A DNA stretch of 64,000 bases, taken from contig OX335649.1 in assembly GCA_946894095.1 (NCBI GenBank), positions 16,572,001 through 16,636,000 of the forward strand, written 5' to 3'. Below the pieces are notes generated by a model. The model did no database searches. It was not told the origin of the DNA and was given only the letters and a program-made list of their open reading frames with translations. The position numbers were made by a program, and so were the translations under genes. Below, piece after piece: positions 9,780 to 19,785 of this stretch; position 1 is the first letter of the stretch, and each line of letters opens with the position of its first letter. Origin of the DNA: Incurvaria masculella (taxonomy: Eukaryota > Arthropoda > Insecta > Lepidoptera > Incurvariidae).

Positions 9780-10715
9780 GTTAGTTTAAATTTTGTTTTG
9801 CTATTTATTTGTTTCTGTTTGTCAGGCAAGTCCTTTTTTCTTTATTTATGTCATCGTCCTTTATTTTAGATTTTTTTTGTTCGTCCCTCTTGCATAGACA
9901 TTGTTATCCCTATTGACATTGAATTTTTATACTTTTGTTACTAATTACTTTCTCAAGGTTTGTGTTATTTTTTTTACCTCGGTCATACCATTTTTTTCTT
10001 CATGTCATATATTATAGACTCAATTATACACATTACTCTTTGAATAAATGTTAATTGCAAGATAAACAATAATAGGCTAAGACATGGGTTTTCCATTACA
10101 ACTAGAGCTTTAGCCGAAATTCATGTCTACATGGTAGAAGTTTTGAGTTTTGAAGTTTAATGTGAAACACACAAAGAAACACTGAAGTGAATAGAGGATT
10201 GAGATCGCTTTATAATTCGAGCAATTTCTCCTGAACCCAAATGATTCACATATTGCACTTTAATAGTATGTTCGTACACTGTTATGAGAATCGCAGCTCC
10301 AGCAATTTGAGCTGGGATGTTACACATTGTCGTGAACCCTGTAGTTTTATTGTTAGCAGACTGGATTTCTCATGGATATGTGGATCGTGGAGCGAATCTC
10401 AGATTCGAAGAATAATGATGAATGCTGAATGAAATCTTAGTGCGCGGTAGGAATCATTATCAACTATCAGTGCAGCTTTGAACATTATAATGGAGGCAGT
10501 CTGCCTTTGAAACTTTTGCGGAAGCCTTTAAATTACTTTAATTTTCTTCAATATTGATGGCATTGACATATATATTACTACGTAAGGCCTTCCAGGCCCT
10601 TCCATACAAAATAAATGGAGCTACAAAAGTGGTTTTTATGCGGCACGGGGATACCACTTTGTTGCCATACAGCCGCTCGCTGTCCTGCGCGCGTGCGTCG
10701 CTTCTTGTTAATATT
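9780..10715 (+). other. Afadin intron 2, first part
   Basis: AT-rich intron between exon 2 and MITE-2 copy b. No additional exon is supported. A GC-richer patch at 10660-10700 directly precedes the MITE. Confidence 0.6.
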
Positions 10716-11264
10716 CCGGGAGGTCACGACATTTTTGGTCACGATAAGGTAAATGGCTGAATGGGTTCACATGTTAGAGACCAACCCTCAGATGCGAAAT
10801 ATGTCGGTCTGCCTGCGCCAAGTGGTTGCATTATCTAGATTGGCTATATAAAATAGATGTTAGTATATATGTAGCTGCTGATGAATATACTGATTGTCTA
10901 AAAATATTGTACCTATTAATTATGCACCAATATCTAGTCGGTTTTTTTATTAAATACTTAAATATACCTAAAGTTATATCTGCAACCTAAATCACCTATA
11001 ACTACGAATTTTAACCAAATATTTGTTTACTTTTGGTATTACTAAGTAAGTATGTAGTGATACTTCCATGCTGCATTATTTGTAGCCATTTACCTTATCA
11101 TATATTTTTCTACTATAACTACTTTTTCAAGGCGCCTTTTCTAGGCAACGCAACCACTTGGTGCAGGCAGACCGACACATTTAGCTTCAGTGGGTTGGTC
11201 TTTATCCTGTAAACCCAGTTTCAGCCATTTACGTTATCGTTACCATTTTTGTCGCGACCTCCTA
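10716..11264. mobile_element. MITE-2 copy b in afadin intron 2
   Basis: About 550 bp, collinear over its whole length with the copy at 5381-5928 and with the same long inverted ends (GGGAGGTCACGACATTTTTG and its partner). It is non-coding. Confidence 0.85.
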
Positions 11265-11499
11265 GTCTATAATAATACGTCCCGAAAATTCCCAATGTGG
11301 AAGAAACTCAGAGAGCTTTGACAGATCTTTTAGGTGAGCTCGCTTAGACGCCACCTGTCGTGGTAAATAAGTAGTTTTCTTCCCAAAAACGCAAAGAAAG
11401 AAGGAATATCGGAATACCGCAACAGGCGACAGAATTGTATGAAAGGCCGTATCCTACCTTTAGCATATCACTGATCGAAGGTGTCTTATTGAATTTCAG
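11265..11499 (+). other. Afadin intron 2, end
   Basis: Unique intronic sequence ending in the acceptor TTGAATTTCAG before exon 3. Confidence 0.7.
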
Positions 11500-11690
11500 A
11501 GACGCTGATCGAGAAGTTTCGCCCGGACATGCGCATGCTGTCGCTTGGCTCGTACTCGCTGTGGGAGACGCACGCGCCGACGGACGAGCGGCGGCTGGAG
11601 GCGCACGAGAAGCCGCTGCTGGTGCAGTTAAACTGGCACGCCGACGACCGCGAGGGCCGCTTCCTGCTCAAGTGCACCACCGACGGCGAG
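11500..11690 (+). CDS. cno: Afadin/canoe exon 3, unit 1 (RA1 C-terminal half)
   Basis: Enters in phase 1 from exon 2 (G+AG) and encodes ETLIEKFRPDMRMLS, then a SYSLWETHAPTDERRL segment, then EKPLLVQLNWHADDREGRF and LLKCTTDGE. This is the C-terminal half of RA1. The end at GAG/GTGAGC is phase 0 and would splice directly to exon 4 (13924). This first unit alone would give an ordinary afadin. It is followed by three more in-frame copies of the same module. GC content is much higher than in the flanking introns. Confidence 0.93.
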
Positions 11691-12364
11691 GTGAGCTACT
11701 TATACTGGCTCGCCTTCATACAGTCCATGTTTCAACCGGACATGCGCATGCTGTCGCTCGGCTCGTACTCGCTGTGGGAGACGCACGCGCCGACGGACGA
11801 GCGGAGGCTGGAGGCGCACGAGAAGCCGCTGCTCGTGCAGCTGAACTGGCACGCCGACGACCGCGAGGGCCGCTTCTTGCTCAAGTGCACCACCGACGGC
11901 GAGGTGAGCTACTTATACTGGTTCGCCTTCATACAGTCCAAGTTTCGACCGGACATGCGCATGCTGTCGCTCGGCTCGTACTCGCTGTGGGAGACGCACG
12001 CGCCTACAGACGAGCGGCGGCTGGAGGCGCACGAGAAGCCGCTGCTCGTGCAGCTGAACTGGCACGCCAACGACCGCGAGGGTCGCTTCCTGCTCAAGTG
12101 CACCACCGACGGCGAGGTGAGCTACTTATACTGGCTCGCCTTCATACAGTCCAAGTTTCGACCGGACATGCGCATGCTGTCGCTCAGCTCGTACTTGCTG
12201 TGGGAGAGGCACGCGCCGACGGACGAGCGGCGGCTGGAGGCGCACGAGAAGCCACTGCTAGTGAAGTTGAACTGGCACGCCGACGACCGCGAGGGCCGCT
12301 TCCTCCTCAAGTGCACCACCGACGGCGAGGTGAACTAAATATACTGGCTCGCCTTCATACAGTC
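11526..12364 (+). repeat. Tandem array, four units of 213 bp
   Basis: Direct tandem duplication of an exon half plus 33 bp of following intron. The recombination junction lies in AAGTTTCG, shared by the exon start and the unit junctions. The array ends in a partial fifth junction (CATACAGTCCAAAAAG) that is cut by the MITE-1 insertion at 12372. The high identity between units suggests recent amplification or ongoing conversion. Confidence 0.9.
11691..12329 (+). CDS. cno: Afadin exon 3 units 2-4: three further in-frame RA1 modules
   Basis: Three more copies of the RA1 C-terminal module, each exactly 213 bp (71 codons) after the last; the GACATGCGCATG landmark lies at 11526, 11739, 11952 and 12165. 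The copies are joined by 11 codons (VSYLYWLAFIQ) made from former intron sequence. The frame is open to a stop at 12336-12338. Donors end each unit at 11690, 11903, 12116 and 12329; the first three are GTGAGC and the last is the weaker GTGAAC. All are phase 0 and compatible with exon 4, so donor choice would give one to four modules. The 33-nt gaps are too short to be normal introns. Substitutions such as Asp to Asn and Thr to Arg separate the copies. Whether units 2-4 are used is unknown. Confidence 0.6.
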
Positions 12365-12371
12365 CAAAAAG

Positions 12372-12925
12372 CTTAAGGTGGCCTATCCCGCTCATCTCCC
12401 CATACAAAAGCGGAAAGAAGATCACGCCCATATTTCTTGTCAGAGATCCAAAATTTTGCTCAAAATAGCTTTATTTGATCGAACTAGATGTCTGATGACC
12501 ATTGGCATTGTAAAATTGTTTTTGGTTTCTAAGTTATAAGGTCCGAAAGTTCGAATTTTTCGCGCGTTTTATACAAAAACTTTGGAGGTGGATTACACAA
12601 TTATAAAGTAAGAACATCTTAAAAAGATTAGTCATCATACATAGCTTATTTAATCAAGATTTATAATCTATTTGGTTTTTGTTAGATTTTTATCACAACA
12701 ACGGTCGTGGTTTACTTTTAGCTATAAGTCGTTTTGAAATTAAAATTTTCGTAAATCTTACCAAATCATACACTATGCACATTGCCTTTTTTGTGGACAT
12801 GTTGCATCTTCCTCATCACGGAGCCTGTCTTATTCTTTGAAACAGAAAAGGTCCCAGAGCGCAACAGCACGGTTTTGTACCGTGCCCGCGAAGGAGTTAG
12901 GCCCGCCGGGTTGGGCCACCTTGAG
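12372..12925 (-). mobile_element. MITE-1 inserted at the end of the exon array
   Basis: Complete 554-bp copy, reversed relative to the one at 2404. It is flanked by GTCCAAAAAG (12362-12371) and GTCCAATAAG (12926-12935), a 10-bp target duplication with one mismatch. The insertion lies in the array's terminal junction, so it post-dates at least that duplication step. Confidence 0.88.
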
Positions 12926-12935
12926 GTCCAATAAG

Positions 12936-13111
12936 CAATCATATTATTAATTTGATAATAATTATGTTGCTATTCATAAGAGTTTTGGACCTGATGCTTT
13001 TTGGACTTTATGATGCGTCCCCCTTATACTAATACCTGTGGTATAAGCGGAGTCAAGAGAAGCTGTGCTTTTGCCAATACTTTTTTATGGAAATGATATG
13101 TTTAGAAGCAC
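12936..13111. repeat. Dispersed short repeat with a CTTTTTGGACTTTATGATG motif
   Basis: The ATAAGAGTTTTGGA...CTTTTTGGACTTTATGATGC block (about 12975-13022) recurs near 16530-16590 and 56280-56310. The family is unknown. The 56280 copy lies next to a CR1 tail. Confidence 0.4.
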
Positions 13112-13175
13112 AAAAAACTGGCCAAGTGCGAGTCGGACTCGTACCATCGTATAAGATTTAAAAAAAACACGTTAT
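13112..13175 (+). mobile_element. Repeat-R, 5' fragment
   Basis: ACTGGCCAAGTGCGAGTCGG followed by the ACCATCGTATAAGATTTAA block, then broken off in AT-rich sequence. Confidence 0.65.
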
Positions 13176-13239
13176 TTGTTTTTTAATATTATATTTTATT
13201 TTATTTTACGTATTGTTTATGCTCCTTTAAAAGGCGCAG

Positions 13240-13745
13240 ATAAGGTCTTGGGTAGAGTAATGTTCACATTTGTGGGACGGCTCAGCTTAGCACCTGCTTG
13301 GCTCCCTGGACTCGATACAGCGTCGGGCCGTGCGTCTCGTCGACGATCCCTAAATTTGGAGGCCCTCCAACTTCGAAGGGGTGTAGGGTCACTCTCTGTC
13401 TTCTATCGTCTTTACCATGGAGAATGCTCGTCGCATCTGCCTAACGCTGTTCCTCCGTCCCCTTTATACCTTCGCTCAATGTGGAACAGGAAAAAAATGC
13501 ACGAATTCAGAGACGATATTAAAAAAATAAGAACCCACCGATCCTCTATATCCTTTATCCATAGGGTCGTTAAACAATGGAATGAACTCCCTACCGAGGT
13601 ATTTCCCCTAAATTACGACCTAGGGTCCTTCAAAGGTGGCGTGAAGAAGCACCTGGCCGGTCGGCATGGTCTTTGCAGCCGCCCTGCATGTTCGAAAACC
13701 CATGGGCGTCGTCGGGCACCTTTAGGTCCTGGGGTACGCCGTATG
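13240..13745 (+). pseudogene. CR1-like LINE, ORF2 C-terminal remnant
   Basis: A plus-strand open frame (13176-13760) encodes the region after the reverse transcriptase of CR1-type LINEs: a repeated RRR/ALQLRRGVGSLSVFYRLYHGEC segment, then VVKQWNELPTEVFPLNYDLGSFK and KKHLAGRHG. The RT catalytic part is absent, so this is a 5'-truncated dead copy in afadin intron 3. Similar tails lie at 22930, 32755, 51730 (minus), 56325 (minus) and 58800. Confidence 0.8.
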
Positions 13746-13923
13746 CCGCGCTTGACATAAGAAAAAGACTGACAAAGTACTTCGTAAAGTTCAGGAATCC
13801 GTAATAGTGATGCATGTATGAAAACATGAATGTCTGTAGAGGAAACGAAAAGGGTATGCTGTGATCACATTGATATTACCGTAAACAGGGTTCTGTTGAT
13901 AATTTCTATCTATTTGCTTCCAG

Positions 13924-14083
13924 ATCCCACTGGGGGCGACGACAGAGAAGAGTGACCAGAATTTCAAGCGGAAACTGTCGAAGCGCGAGAAGAAAGAGCT
14001 GAAGAAAAAGGAGAAACTCTCCAGAATGAAGTCGGACGCGACGAATGACGAGAACAAGCCCGTCGCTGAGAAACTCTACACAG
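13924..14083 (+). CDS. cno: Afadin/canoe exon 4 (basic linker)
   Basis: 160 nt after a GCTTCCAG acceptor, entered in phase 0. It encodes a charged linker between RA1 and RA2, with QNFKRKLSKREKKELKKKEK as its hallmark. Animal afadins carry the same NFKR-LSK-EKKE pattern. It is strongly basic and helical, with no globular domain. It ends ACAG/GTGACG in phase 1, and the split codon with exon 5 gives Glu (LYT-E-LPETSF). Confidence 0.93.
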
Positions 14084-14508
14084 GTGACGACCTCATAATC
14101 CCGTGTTCTGCATTTCTAGATTGTTCAAACGCGAACATACCAAATTGATGTTAGAAAATAACTATTCCTGGAATTTCATATTAACGAAATATTGTCATTA
14201 TTGGGATTTAGGTGTCTACATCTAAAATCGCTTACTGGTCACTCCTTATACATGTTGTGAAAATGTGCCCTCCAATAAAAAATAATTATGTCAATGTGCA
14301 CGTATAATATTTTGTATGTAACTTTTTTACTATGCTTTTAACCTAATACCGATCATTGACTTCATGTTATTATAAAACATTCTGGAAAACACTGTATCGT
14401 ATCATCCCAAAATATTTCAATAATTCTAACAGGGCTATTGTTCACCAAAAAAAGCCACTCGTATCCCTCTGCCTACCCCTGCTGAGAGTTCCCTTCGCCC
14501 GCTTGCAG
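14084..14508 (+). other. Afadin intron 4
   Basis: AT-rich intron of 425 bp ending in CGCCCGCTTGCAG. No repeats were recognised. Confidence 0.8.
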
Positions 14509-14634
14509 AGCTGCCGGAGACGTCGTTCACGCGAAGCATCAGCAACCCGGAGGCGGTGATGCGGCGCCGACGCCAGCAGAAGCTCGAGCGGAAGCTGCAG
14601 CAGTTCCGCTCCAAAGATGGCGGCCCCGACACCG
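14509..14634 (+). CDS. cno: Afadin/canoe exon 5 (conserved linker)
   Basis: 126 nt. It encodes ELPETSFTRSISNPEAVM followed by an Arg-rich run and QQKLERKLQQFRSKDG, then ends in PDTG. The PETSFTR-ISNPE motif is one of the most conserved afadin signatures. The acceptor is GCTTGCAG and the donor ACCG/GTACGA (a weak +3 to +5 match), leaving phase 1; G+GC gives Gly at the exon 6 join. Confidence 0.93.
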
Positions 14635-15026
14635 GTACGATGTTCATTTTAGGGCTTCGGAGGTTAAACCGGGAGCGCAGACAGTCTCGCTGCAATATCT
14701 GTCCGTCTGTCAAGGCCGTCTATGGTATGCAACCACAGGTTAAATGAAACAGTTGAATTAAGTTTACGTATCATGTTTTATTTTACCGAAAGTCAGATCT
14801 CTTGTACATACATAAAATATGAAATGAAAATCGGTGTTAATAATGGTGTGTAGGGCTCTAAATGAATTCTGAAAGTACTAAAATATTGTGTTAACCGTGT
14901 GTCACGTTTGTGGTACATATTTAAGGTTCAAAACATTGACATGAGGTTTTTAGTGAAAATCTCTTATTATTAGAAAAACAACAGGGGTAACTGGTGTAAA
15001 GTGTAATGAAATTTAGATTTGATATT
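14635..15026 (+). other. Afadin intron 5, first part
   Basis: AT-rich intron sequence before a Repeat-R insertion, with no other feature. Confidence 0.7.
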
Positions 15027-15322
15027 TTTTAGGGTTCCGTACCCAAAGGGTAAAAACGGAACCCTATTACTAAGCCTCCGCTGTCCGTCCGTCCGTCCGT
15101 CCGTCTGTCCGTCTGTCACAGGGCTGTATCTCAGTAACCGTAACAGATAGACAGCTGAAATTTTCACAGAGTGTGTATTTATTTTGCCGCTATAACAACA
15201 AATAGGTACGATTAAGAAATAATTAAAATTAAAGGGGGTACATATAAAAAACGTGATTTTTTTGTATACATTTTTTTACGATGGTACGGAACCCTTCGTG
15301 TGCGAGTCCGACTCGCACTTGT
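15027..15322 (-). mobile_element. Repeat-R copy in afadin intron 5
   Basis: Nearly full copy on the minus strand. GGGTTCCGTACCCAAAGGG is at the left, followed by a CCGTCCGT run, ATAACAACAAATAGG and CGAGTCCGACTCGCACTTG. Confidence 0.82.
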
Positions 15323-15907
15323 TTTCCAATCAGAAATGTTTATCTTACTGTTTGTGTACTGGTGGACAGATTAGATGGAAATCCCTAAATTTTCAATCAA
15401 TCAAATTTTATGCTTACCACCTGGGCACAACATTCAATTATATCCCAAAAATCCATTCTGCACAAAGGGCTCCAGGCTAAGATACTATCACTTTTCTTAA
15501 GCCATATTTTATGTCTGCAAATTTTCTATTATAGCAAAATCTCTGGTCTATGCGATACTTAACTTACATATGTCCAACGTGGATTAGAATAAATTATTTT
15601 ACTGTATACATTTAGACAATGTCGTTAAGCACCATCTATTGTCCAGTAGTCGTACACAACAAGTGCACTTGCCACTATTTGCTAATAGATGGCGCCCTGT
15701 GCAGTTAGAATTAAAATGTTACGAAATTCAAAATGGAAAATCAGGTTATATAAACTTTAGCATTACTGGAAAATCAACCAAAAATGAAGACGTGGTGTTT
15801 TCAGACTGACATAGTTTTACGGTTCCATAGCTGGAGCTTCCTGGTAAAATGTCGGCGCCCAGCCCACCGCAACCTAACCGGTTCTTAACATTTCCGAACT
15901 ATCACAG
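15323..15907 (+). other. Afadin intron 5, end
   Basis: AT-rich intron ending in GAACTATCACAG. No gene-like signal was seen. Confidence 0.65.
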
Positions 15908-16065
15908 GCGGCACTCTGAAGATATACGGCTCGTCACTGTGCACGGACGTGCCGTACAAGACGCTGCTGCTGTCGGTCGGCGACACGGCGGCGGCGGTGG
16001 TGCGCGAGATGCTGGACAAGTACGGCCTGTCGCGGCACGACCCGCACCAGTACTGCATCGTGCAG
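15908..16065 (+). CDS. cno: Afadin/canoe exon 6 (RA2, first part)
   Basis: 158 nt entering in phase 1. It encodes GGTLKIYGSSL, the VPYKTLLLSVGDTAAAVVRE segment and MLDKYGLSRHDPHQYCIVQ, the beginning of the second Ras-associating domain. The GGTL-IY, PYKT-LLS and LEKYGL-type motifs place it unambiguously. The donor CAG/GTGAAT is phase 0. This domain supports Rap1-dependent regulation of afadin at junctions. Confidence 0.95.
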
Positions 16066-16606
16066 GTGAATATTGTACATGAGTCCTTGATGACTATCTG
16101 GTAAAATTCACCCCGATACCTTAATTGTTTATGCATAGATAGGGAATGAAAGTCAGCAAACGCGTAGGGCGGGTCATTTTCAGCATTTTGAACACACTTT
16201 TTTCACACTAACGAGTCGCGTTCATAAAATCCAACAAAAATAAAACCATCCAAAATATGTACATTACCCGGCGGTAAATAAAATGCACATCAGACGTTGG
16301 AAAGAGACATTCGGCAAGTTTCGGCTTTGTAGAGCGTCGTCGCTGACACATGCTCTCACTCAGTACCTGTGTACTACGTGCGAGAGAAATGATGGTTTAC
16401 AAAATCGAAACTAGTCTCCTTCCATTGTCCAATGTGCATTATTTTCTGCAGGGTCTGTATTTTTCGTGTTTGTTATGAAAAGCACAAAATCTAGGGTAGG
16501 TTAGAACCTTCTTGAAAATGTGCATATAAATAAGAGTTTTGGATGCTGTGTGTTTTGGATCATGTGCTTTTTGAACTTTATAATGCATCCCCCATAACAA
16601 CTTTTC

Positions 16607-16692
16607 AGTCAGTCAGTCAGCATGTTTACGCCCACTGCTGGACATAAGCCTCTCCAATTTTTTCCAGTCCTCCCGACCCTCAGCGGTACGGA
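16607..16692 (-). pseudogene. RTE LINE, ORF2 C-terminal scrap
   Basis: The minus strand reads through GGCTTATGTCCAGCAGTGGG, encoding the EAYVQQW tail typical of RTE-clade endonuclease-reverse transcriptases. It is very short. TCAG repeats lie at its left edge. Confidence 0.55.
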
Positions 16693-16732
16693 ACCACTGC
16701 TTTTAATACGAGCTAATTTAATACATCATTCG

Positions 16733-16894
16733 GAGTGCACCATCTCTGGTTATGGTTAATCTTATTGTTAAATATTATCTATCTTCTTCCTGACATACAC
16801 TCACACCCACACAATTACAGACAGACATAAGAATGAATAAGACACATAATATTTAACAATGACCGTACTAACCGTAACCAGAGATGATGCACTC
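16733..16894. mobile_element. MITE-14, short TIR element
   Basis: 162 bp with arms of about 45 bp. The left end is GAGTGCACCATCTCTGGTTA. The right end, reverse-complemented, is GAGTGCATCATCTCTGGTTA, and a TTGTTAAATATTA block closes both arms. No ORF. Confidence 0.75.
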
Positions 16895-17402
16895 TAGCCT
16901 AAGACCCCTACAGCTTTGCAGAAAACGTTCTTGCATACAAGTAAGATCCATGGAATAAGAATTGGCAAGAACAATGTTGTCACCGTCTTATATTCAAACT
17001 AAATATGTTTAAATTCAACTAGCAACCCACCATAGACCGATAAATTTCGTAGATGGATGGGCGGATTGATTCATCACGTGACGAATTTTAACACTGACAT
17101 GCCACAGAATAATGCAGAATAAGTTCACGCTGCCGGATTTGAGTATTCTTTGACAGTCGAATAACAAAAAAACAAAAAAGAATATTCTAATGATCTGATC
17201 GCTCTCAAAATTCACACGATCACCCGCTGGGCTAATCTGAAGGTCTTCACTACGTTTATGGGTCTCCTCACGTTTTCCCTGATGAGTTTACAAAAATGTT
17301 TTTAGAATGCTTTAATTAAAGATTTTGAAACCTCTGAAAACCAGAAATTACTTATCATTATATGAATAAATTGTGCATCATATTGACTCAAGGGTGCTTC
17401 AG

Positions 17403-17484
17403 GTGAATGGTGCAGACAACTCAGAGTACGTGCTGGAGGACGACGACTGCCCGCTCGCTATCGTCATGACGCATCCACATCGCG
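17403..17484 (+). CDS. cno: Afadin/canoe exon 7 (RA2 continued; last exon in view)
   Basis: 82 nt. It encodes VNGADNSEYVLEDDDCPLAI and VMTHPHR plus one base. The L-DD-CPL motif is the conserved late RA2 segment of afadins. The acceptor is GGTGCTTCAG and the donor CGCG/GTAAGT (strong), leaving phase 1. The next exon (end of RA2, then FHA, DIL and PDZ) is not found in this window, so the gene is 3'-incomplete here. With one RA1 unit, the seven exons give about 311 codons. Confidence 0.93.
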
Positions 17485-17592
17485 GTAAGTACCTACCTCC
17501 TCTCTAAATTGAAAATTATTAATTTAACTAAAACACTGATTCATAATTAAAATAAGAAACAAGAATCATAAACTGAGTCAAGTCTGATAATT

Positions 17593-17790
17593 GTATGTAT
17601 TTAAATGGATACCTTGTCCTACACTGGCGGTCGTGGATAGGAAAACAGAGTGTGGGAAGAACACCCGCCAAGTGGGACGACGACATCAAGCGCGTCGGCG
17701 AAAAGCAGTGGGTCCGTACCGCTAAGTGCCGGGAGGACTGGAGAATAATTGGAGAGGCGTATGTCCAGCAGTGGACGCAAACACGCTGAC
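17593..17790 (+). pseudogene. RTE-clade LINE, ORF2 C-terminal remnant
   Basis: A 64-codon frame ending in a stop carries the RTE C-terminal pattern: GRTPAKWDDDIKRVGEKQWV, then CREDWRIIGEAYVQQWTQ. Only the tail is present (5' truncation). A reversed relative lies at 19786-20000. Confidence 0.75.
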
Positions 17791-17805
17791 TGACTGTTAT
17801 CGTCA

Positions 17806-17928
17806 TTAATTTGAATTTATCCAACGACATCTACATTGAAGCGTTGTAATCTGATTTTGAAAATAATCGTAAAAAGTTGATCTGAACATTCGTCGGAAGC
17901 ATGTTTCGAACCTGCGACCTTTGGATTT
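17806..17928 (-). mobile_element. SINE-C copy
   Basis: The minus strand starts with GGTCGCAGGTTCGAAAC (a good B box) and CTTCCGACGAATGTTC, then a body with CAAAATCAGATTACAACGC. It directly follows the RTE tail at 17593-17790. The pairing may be chance, or the SINE may use RTE machinery (inference). Confidence 0.6.
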
Positions 17929-18033
17929 CATATGTTATAATACTTCAAAAATGTTCACGGAATATTTCAGCTTTTATCGAAGATGACAAAAATTTTGCAG
18001 TCAAATCGTACATTAATAAATACTATCCTGTAC

Positions 18034-18358
18034 AGAGTGGTCAGTCTGAGTTCTCACCTAAATTGGCGTTTACCGCAAACCGATCGACTGGCGTTTTCTC
18101 CAAACTCCATGCAAGTTTTTACTAGATAATCTGTGGTTTTACTTCTTCAAGCTGTCAAAGTCAAACGCGGACTTCCGATTTGTATGAAAACGCGGAGTGG
18201 ACGTAAACGGCAAGTTGTCAAATCAAGCTCGGACTCGCAAATGTTAGTTCACTTAACGCCCGCTGCGCGCGCTCTTCAATTTCTCCATACATTTGAAAAC
18301 ACCAGTCGATCGGTTTGCCGTAACGCCAATTTAGGTGACAACTGAGACTACCGGCTCA
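18034..18358 (+). mobile_element. MITE-3 copy with internal deletion
   Basis: Both ends are present: GAGTGGTCAGTCTGAGTTC, and GTGACAACTGAGACTACCGG on the right. The internal GTCGACGTATTTACGGCAAC segment is missing. Confidence 0.82.
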
Positions 18359-19344
18359 GAGCGCATCACCCTCGGTGCCAGCATTGACATTTGGAAGAAA
18401 AACGTATGTGGGTCAAAGTCCAATGTATGGCATCTAGGGTATGATGCCGTTTGTTCATAAAAATTAAATTTAACACTGTGACTAAAACTGAGGGAGTGTG
18501 TCTGTGCACCAATAATAAACAAATGCAATACCATTCTCAACCTTTTACCACCATACAAACAAACCACCACGCTGGTGAGGTGGGCAGAGATGATGAGTGA
18601 CTTTTTGGTATGTCACTGCATTCTACTTTCGCATATTCTAAAATCATGCATCTCTTTATACGTGCTCTGCGATTACGGGTGCGACGTACTTGACCTTTAC
18701 GAAGCAAATTTCATCATCAAGAACGTAGCGTCTCCTTTTTGGATTGGGCAAAAATGCTTTGGTATGTCTGGCTGTTCTCTACAGGGCGCATTTCTCAAGC
18801 GATTCTCATAAAATGTTGTCAGCAGGTTTCATAATTATATCGATTTTTAGTCTAGCCGGTTTTTGAAAATTTTCCAAAATTAAAAAAAAAATACAAATGT
18901 TAAAAAAGACAGACTCCCGAGGTCTTCAGTTTACAGAGCCAGTAGTACCAAAAAAAAAAACAGTAGTAAAAGGATGCTTTAAAAGCATCCTTTTCACTTT
19001 ATTTATCTGGGTCTTTGTTGTGAAACTCTTTATAAAAACAGACAATCAACTTACGCCTGTGACGGGACTAATTCCTACTTTATTATTTACGAACTCCAGT
19101 GAAAAGTTTCCCTAAAATTCGGGCTCTTTATTTACCTAATAAATCCAAACTTCCACTTTATTAAATTAGTTGAACGAACAGCTTAGATTGTTTCTCCTGG
19201 AGCAGAATCGAGTTTTAGGTTCGATTCTCACTGGCATATGCTCCATGACACATTCATTCTATATCGCTGCTTCTCCGGAGGGGTTGGCAGAGATGATAAA
19301 GCTTCATATGGTATAATCGCATCGTACTAATTTTGCTTCATCTA
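18359..19344. other. Intron or intergenic sequence without a recognised gene
   Basis: AT-rich. The segment at 19190-19300 contains AGGTTCGATTCTCACTGG, a B-box-like string, and GGCAGAGATGATA, which also appears at 18582. That suggests fragments of another tRNA-like SINE, too decayed to bound. Confidence 0.4.
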
Positions 19345-19759
19345 TTTTTATGCAACTTGACATGGATGGCTAATATCACACAACTAACGTTATGGTACTA
19401 GCCCAATACACCACATTTCCGAAGGAATTAGGTGCCATGCCAGGACCTTCCCTTTATGAGCACGGCTGCATTGAACTGGATGGAAATCACGGACAATTTT
19501 GCATTAGCGTTTCGACCATCTTTTCATCCAGTGCGATGGTACCAACCCGCGCAGGCTTAAACCCTGCCACCGAGTAGAGGAAGGGGACCTACAGTTTTAC
19601 ATGAAACTAACCATGGAGCACCTCGCATTCGTGACGAAATGTACTTATCCCACTCAGAAAGAGAATGAAAGTGGTGCATAAACGGGGCCTGGATTTGAAT
19701 GCAGACCTCTGGTACCTATGCTAGGAAAGCGCCCGCGCCATTAGGCTACGAGCTGCTCT
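19345..19759 (-). mobile_element. SINE-A, near-complete, minus strand
   Basis: From a T-run and ATGCAACTTGACATGGATGG through AGGTGCCATGCCAGGACC to the tRNA-like head at the right (TAGGCTACGAGCTGCTC, the A box reversed). Confidence 0.87.
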
Positions 19760-19785
19760 ACAGACATGCATATTTCAGTATATCT

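Larger units (their letters stand above)
16066..17402 (+). other. Afadin intron 6
   Basis: 1.3-kb intron ending in GGTGCTTCAG. It contains an RTE tail scrap (16607-16692), a small MITE (16733-16894) and one copy of the CTTTTTG-ACTTTAT dispersed motif near 16575. Confidence 0.8.

Noticed and set aside
11691..11723. 33-bp segments between afadin modules as micro-introns
   Set aside because: They start with GT and end with CAG, but 33 nt is below the size normally spliced in insects. They are more simply translated linker or skipped sequence.
11435..12376. 313-codon Ala/Arg-rich open frame on the plus strand
   Set aside because: It is the shifted-frame shadow of the tandem afadin module. It stays open only because the unit length is a multiple of three and the exon is GC-rich; the other frame matches afadin RA1.
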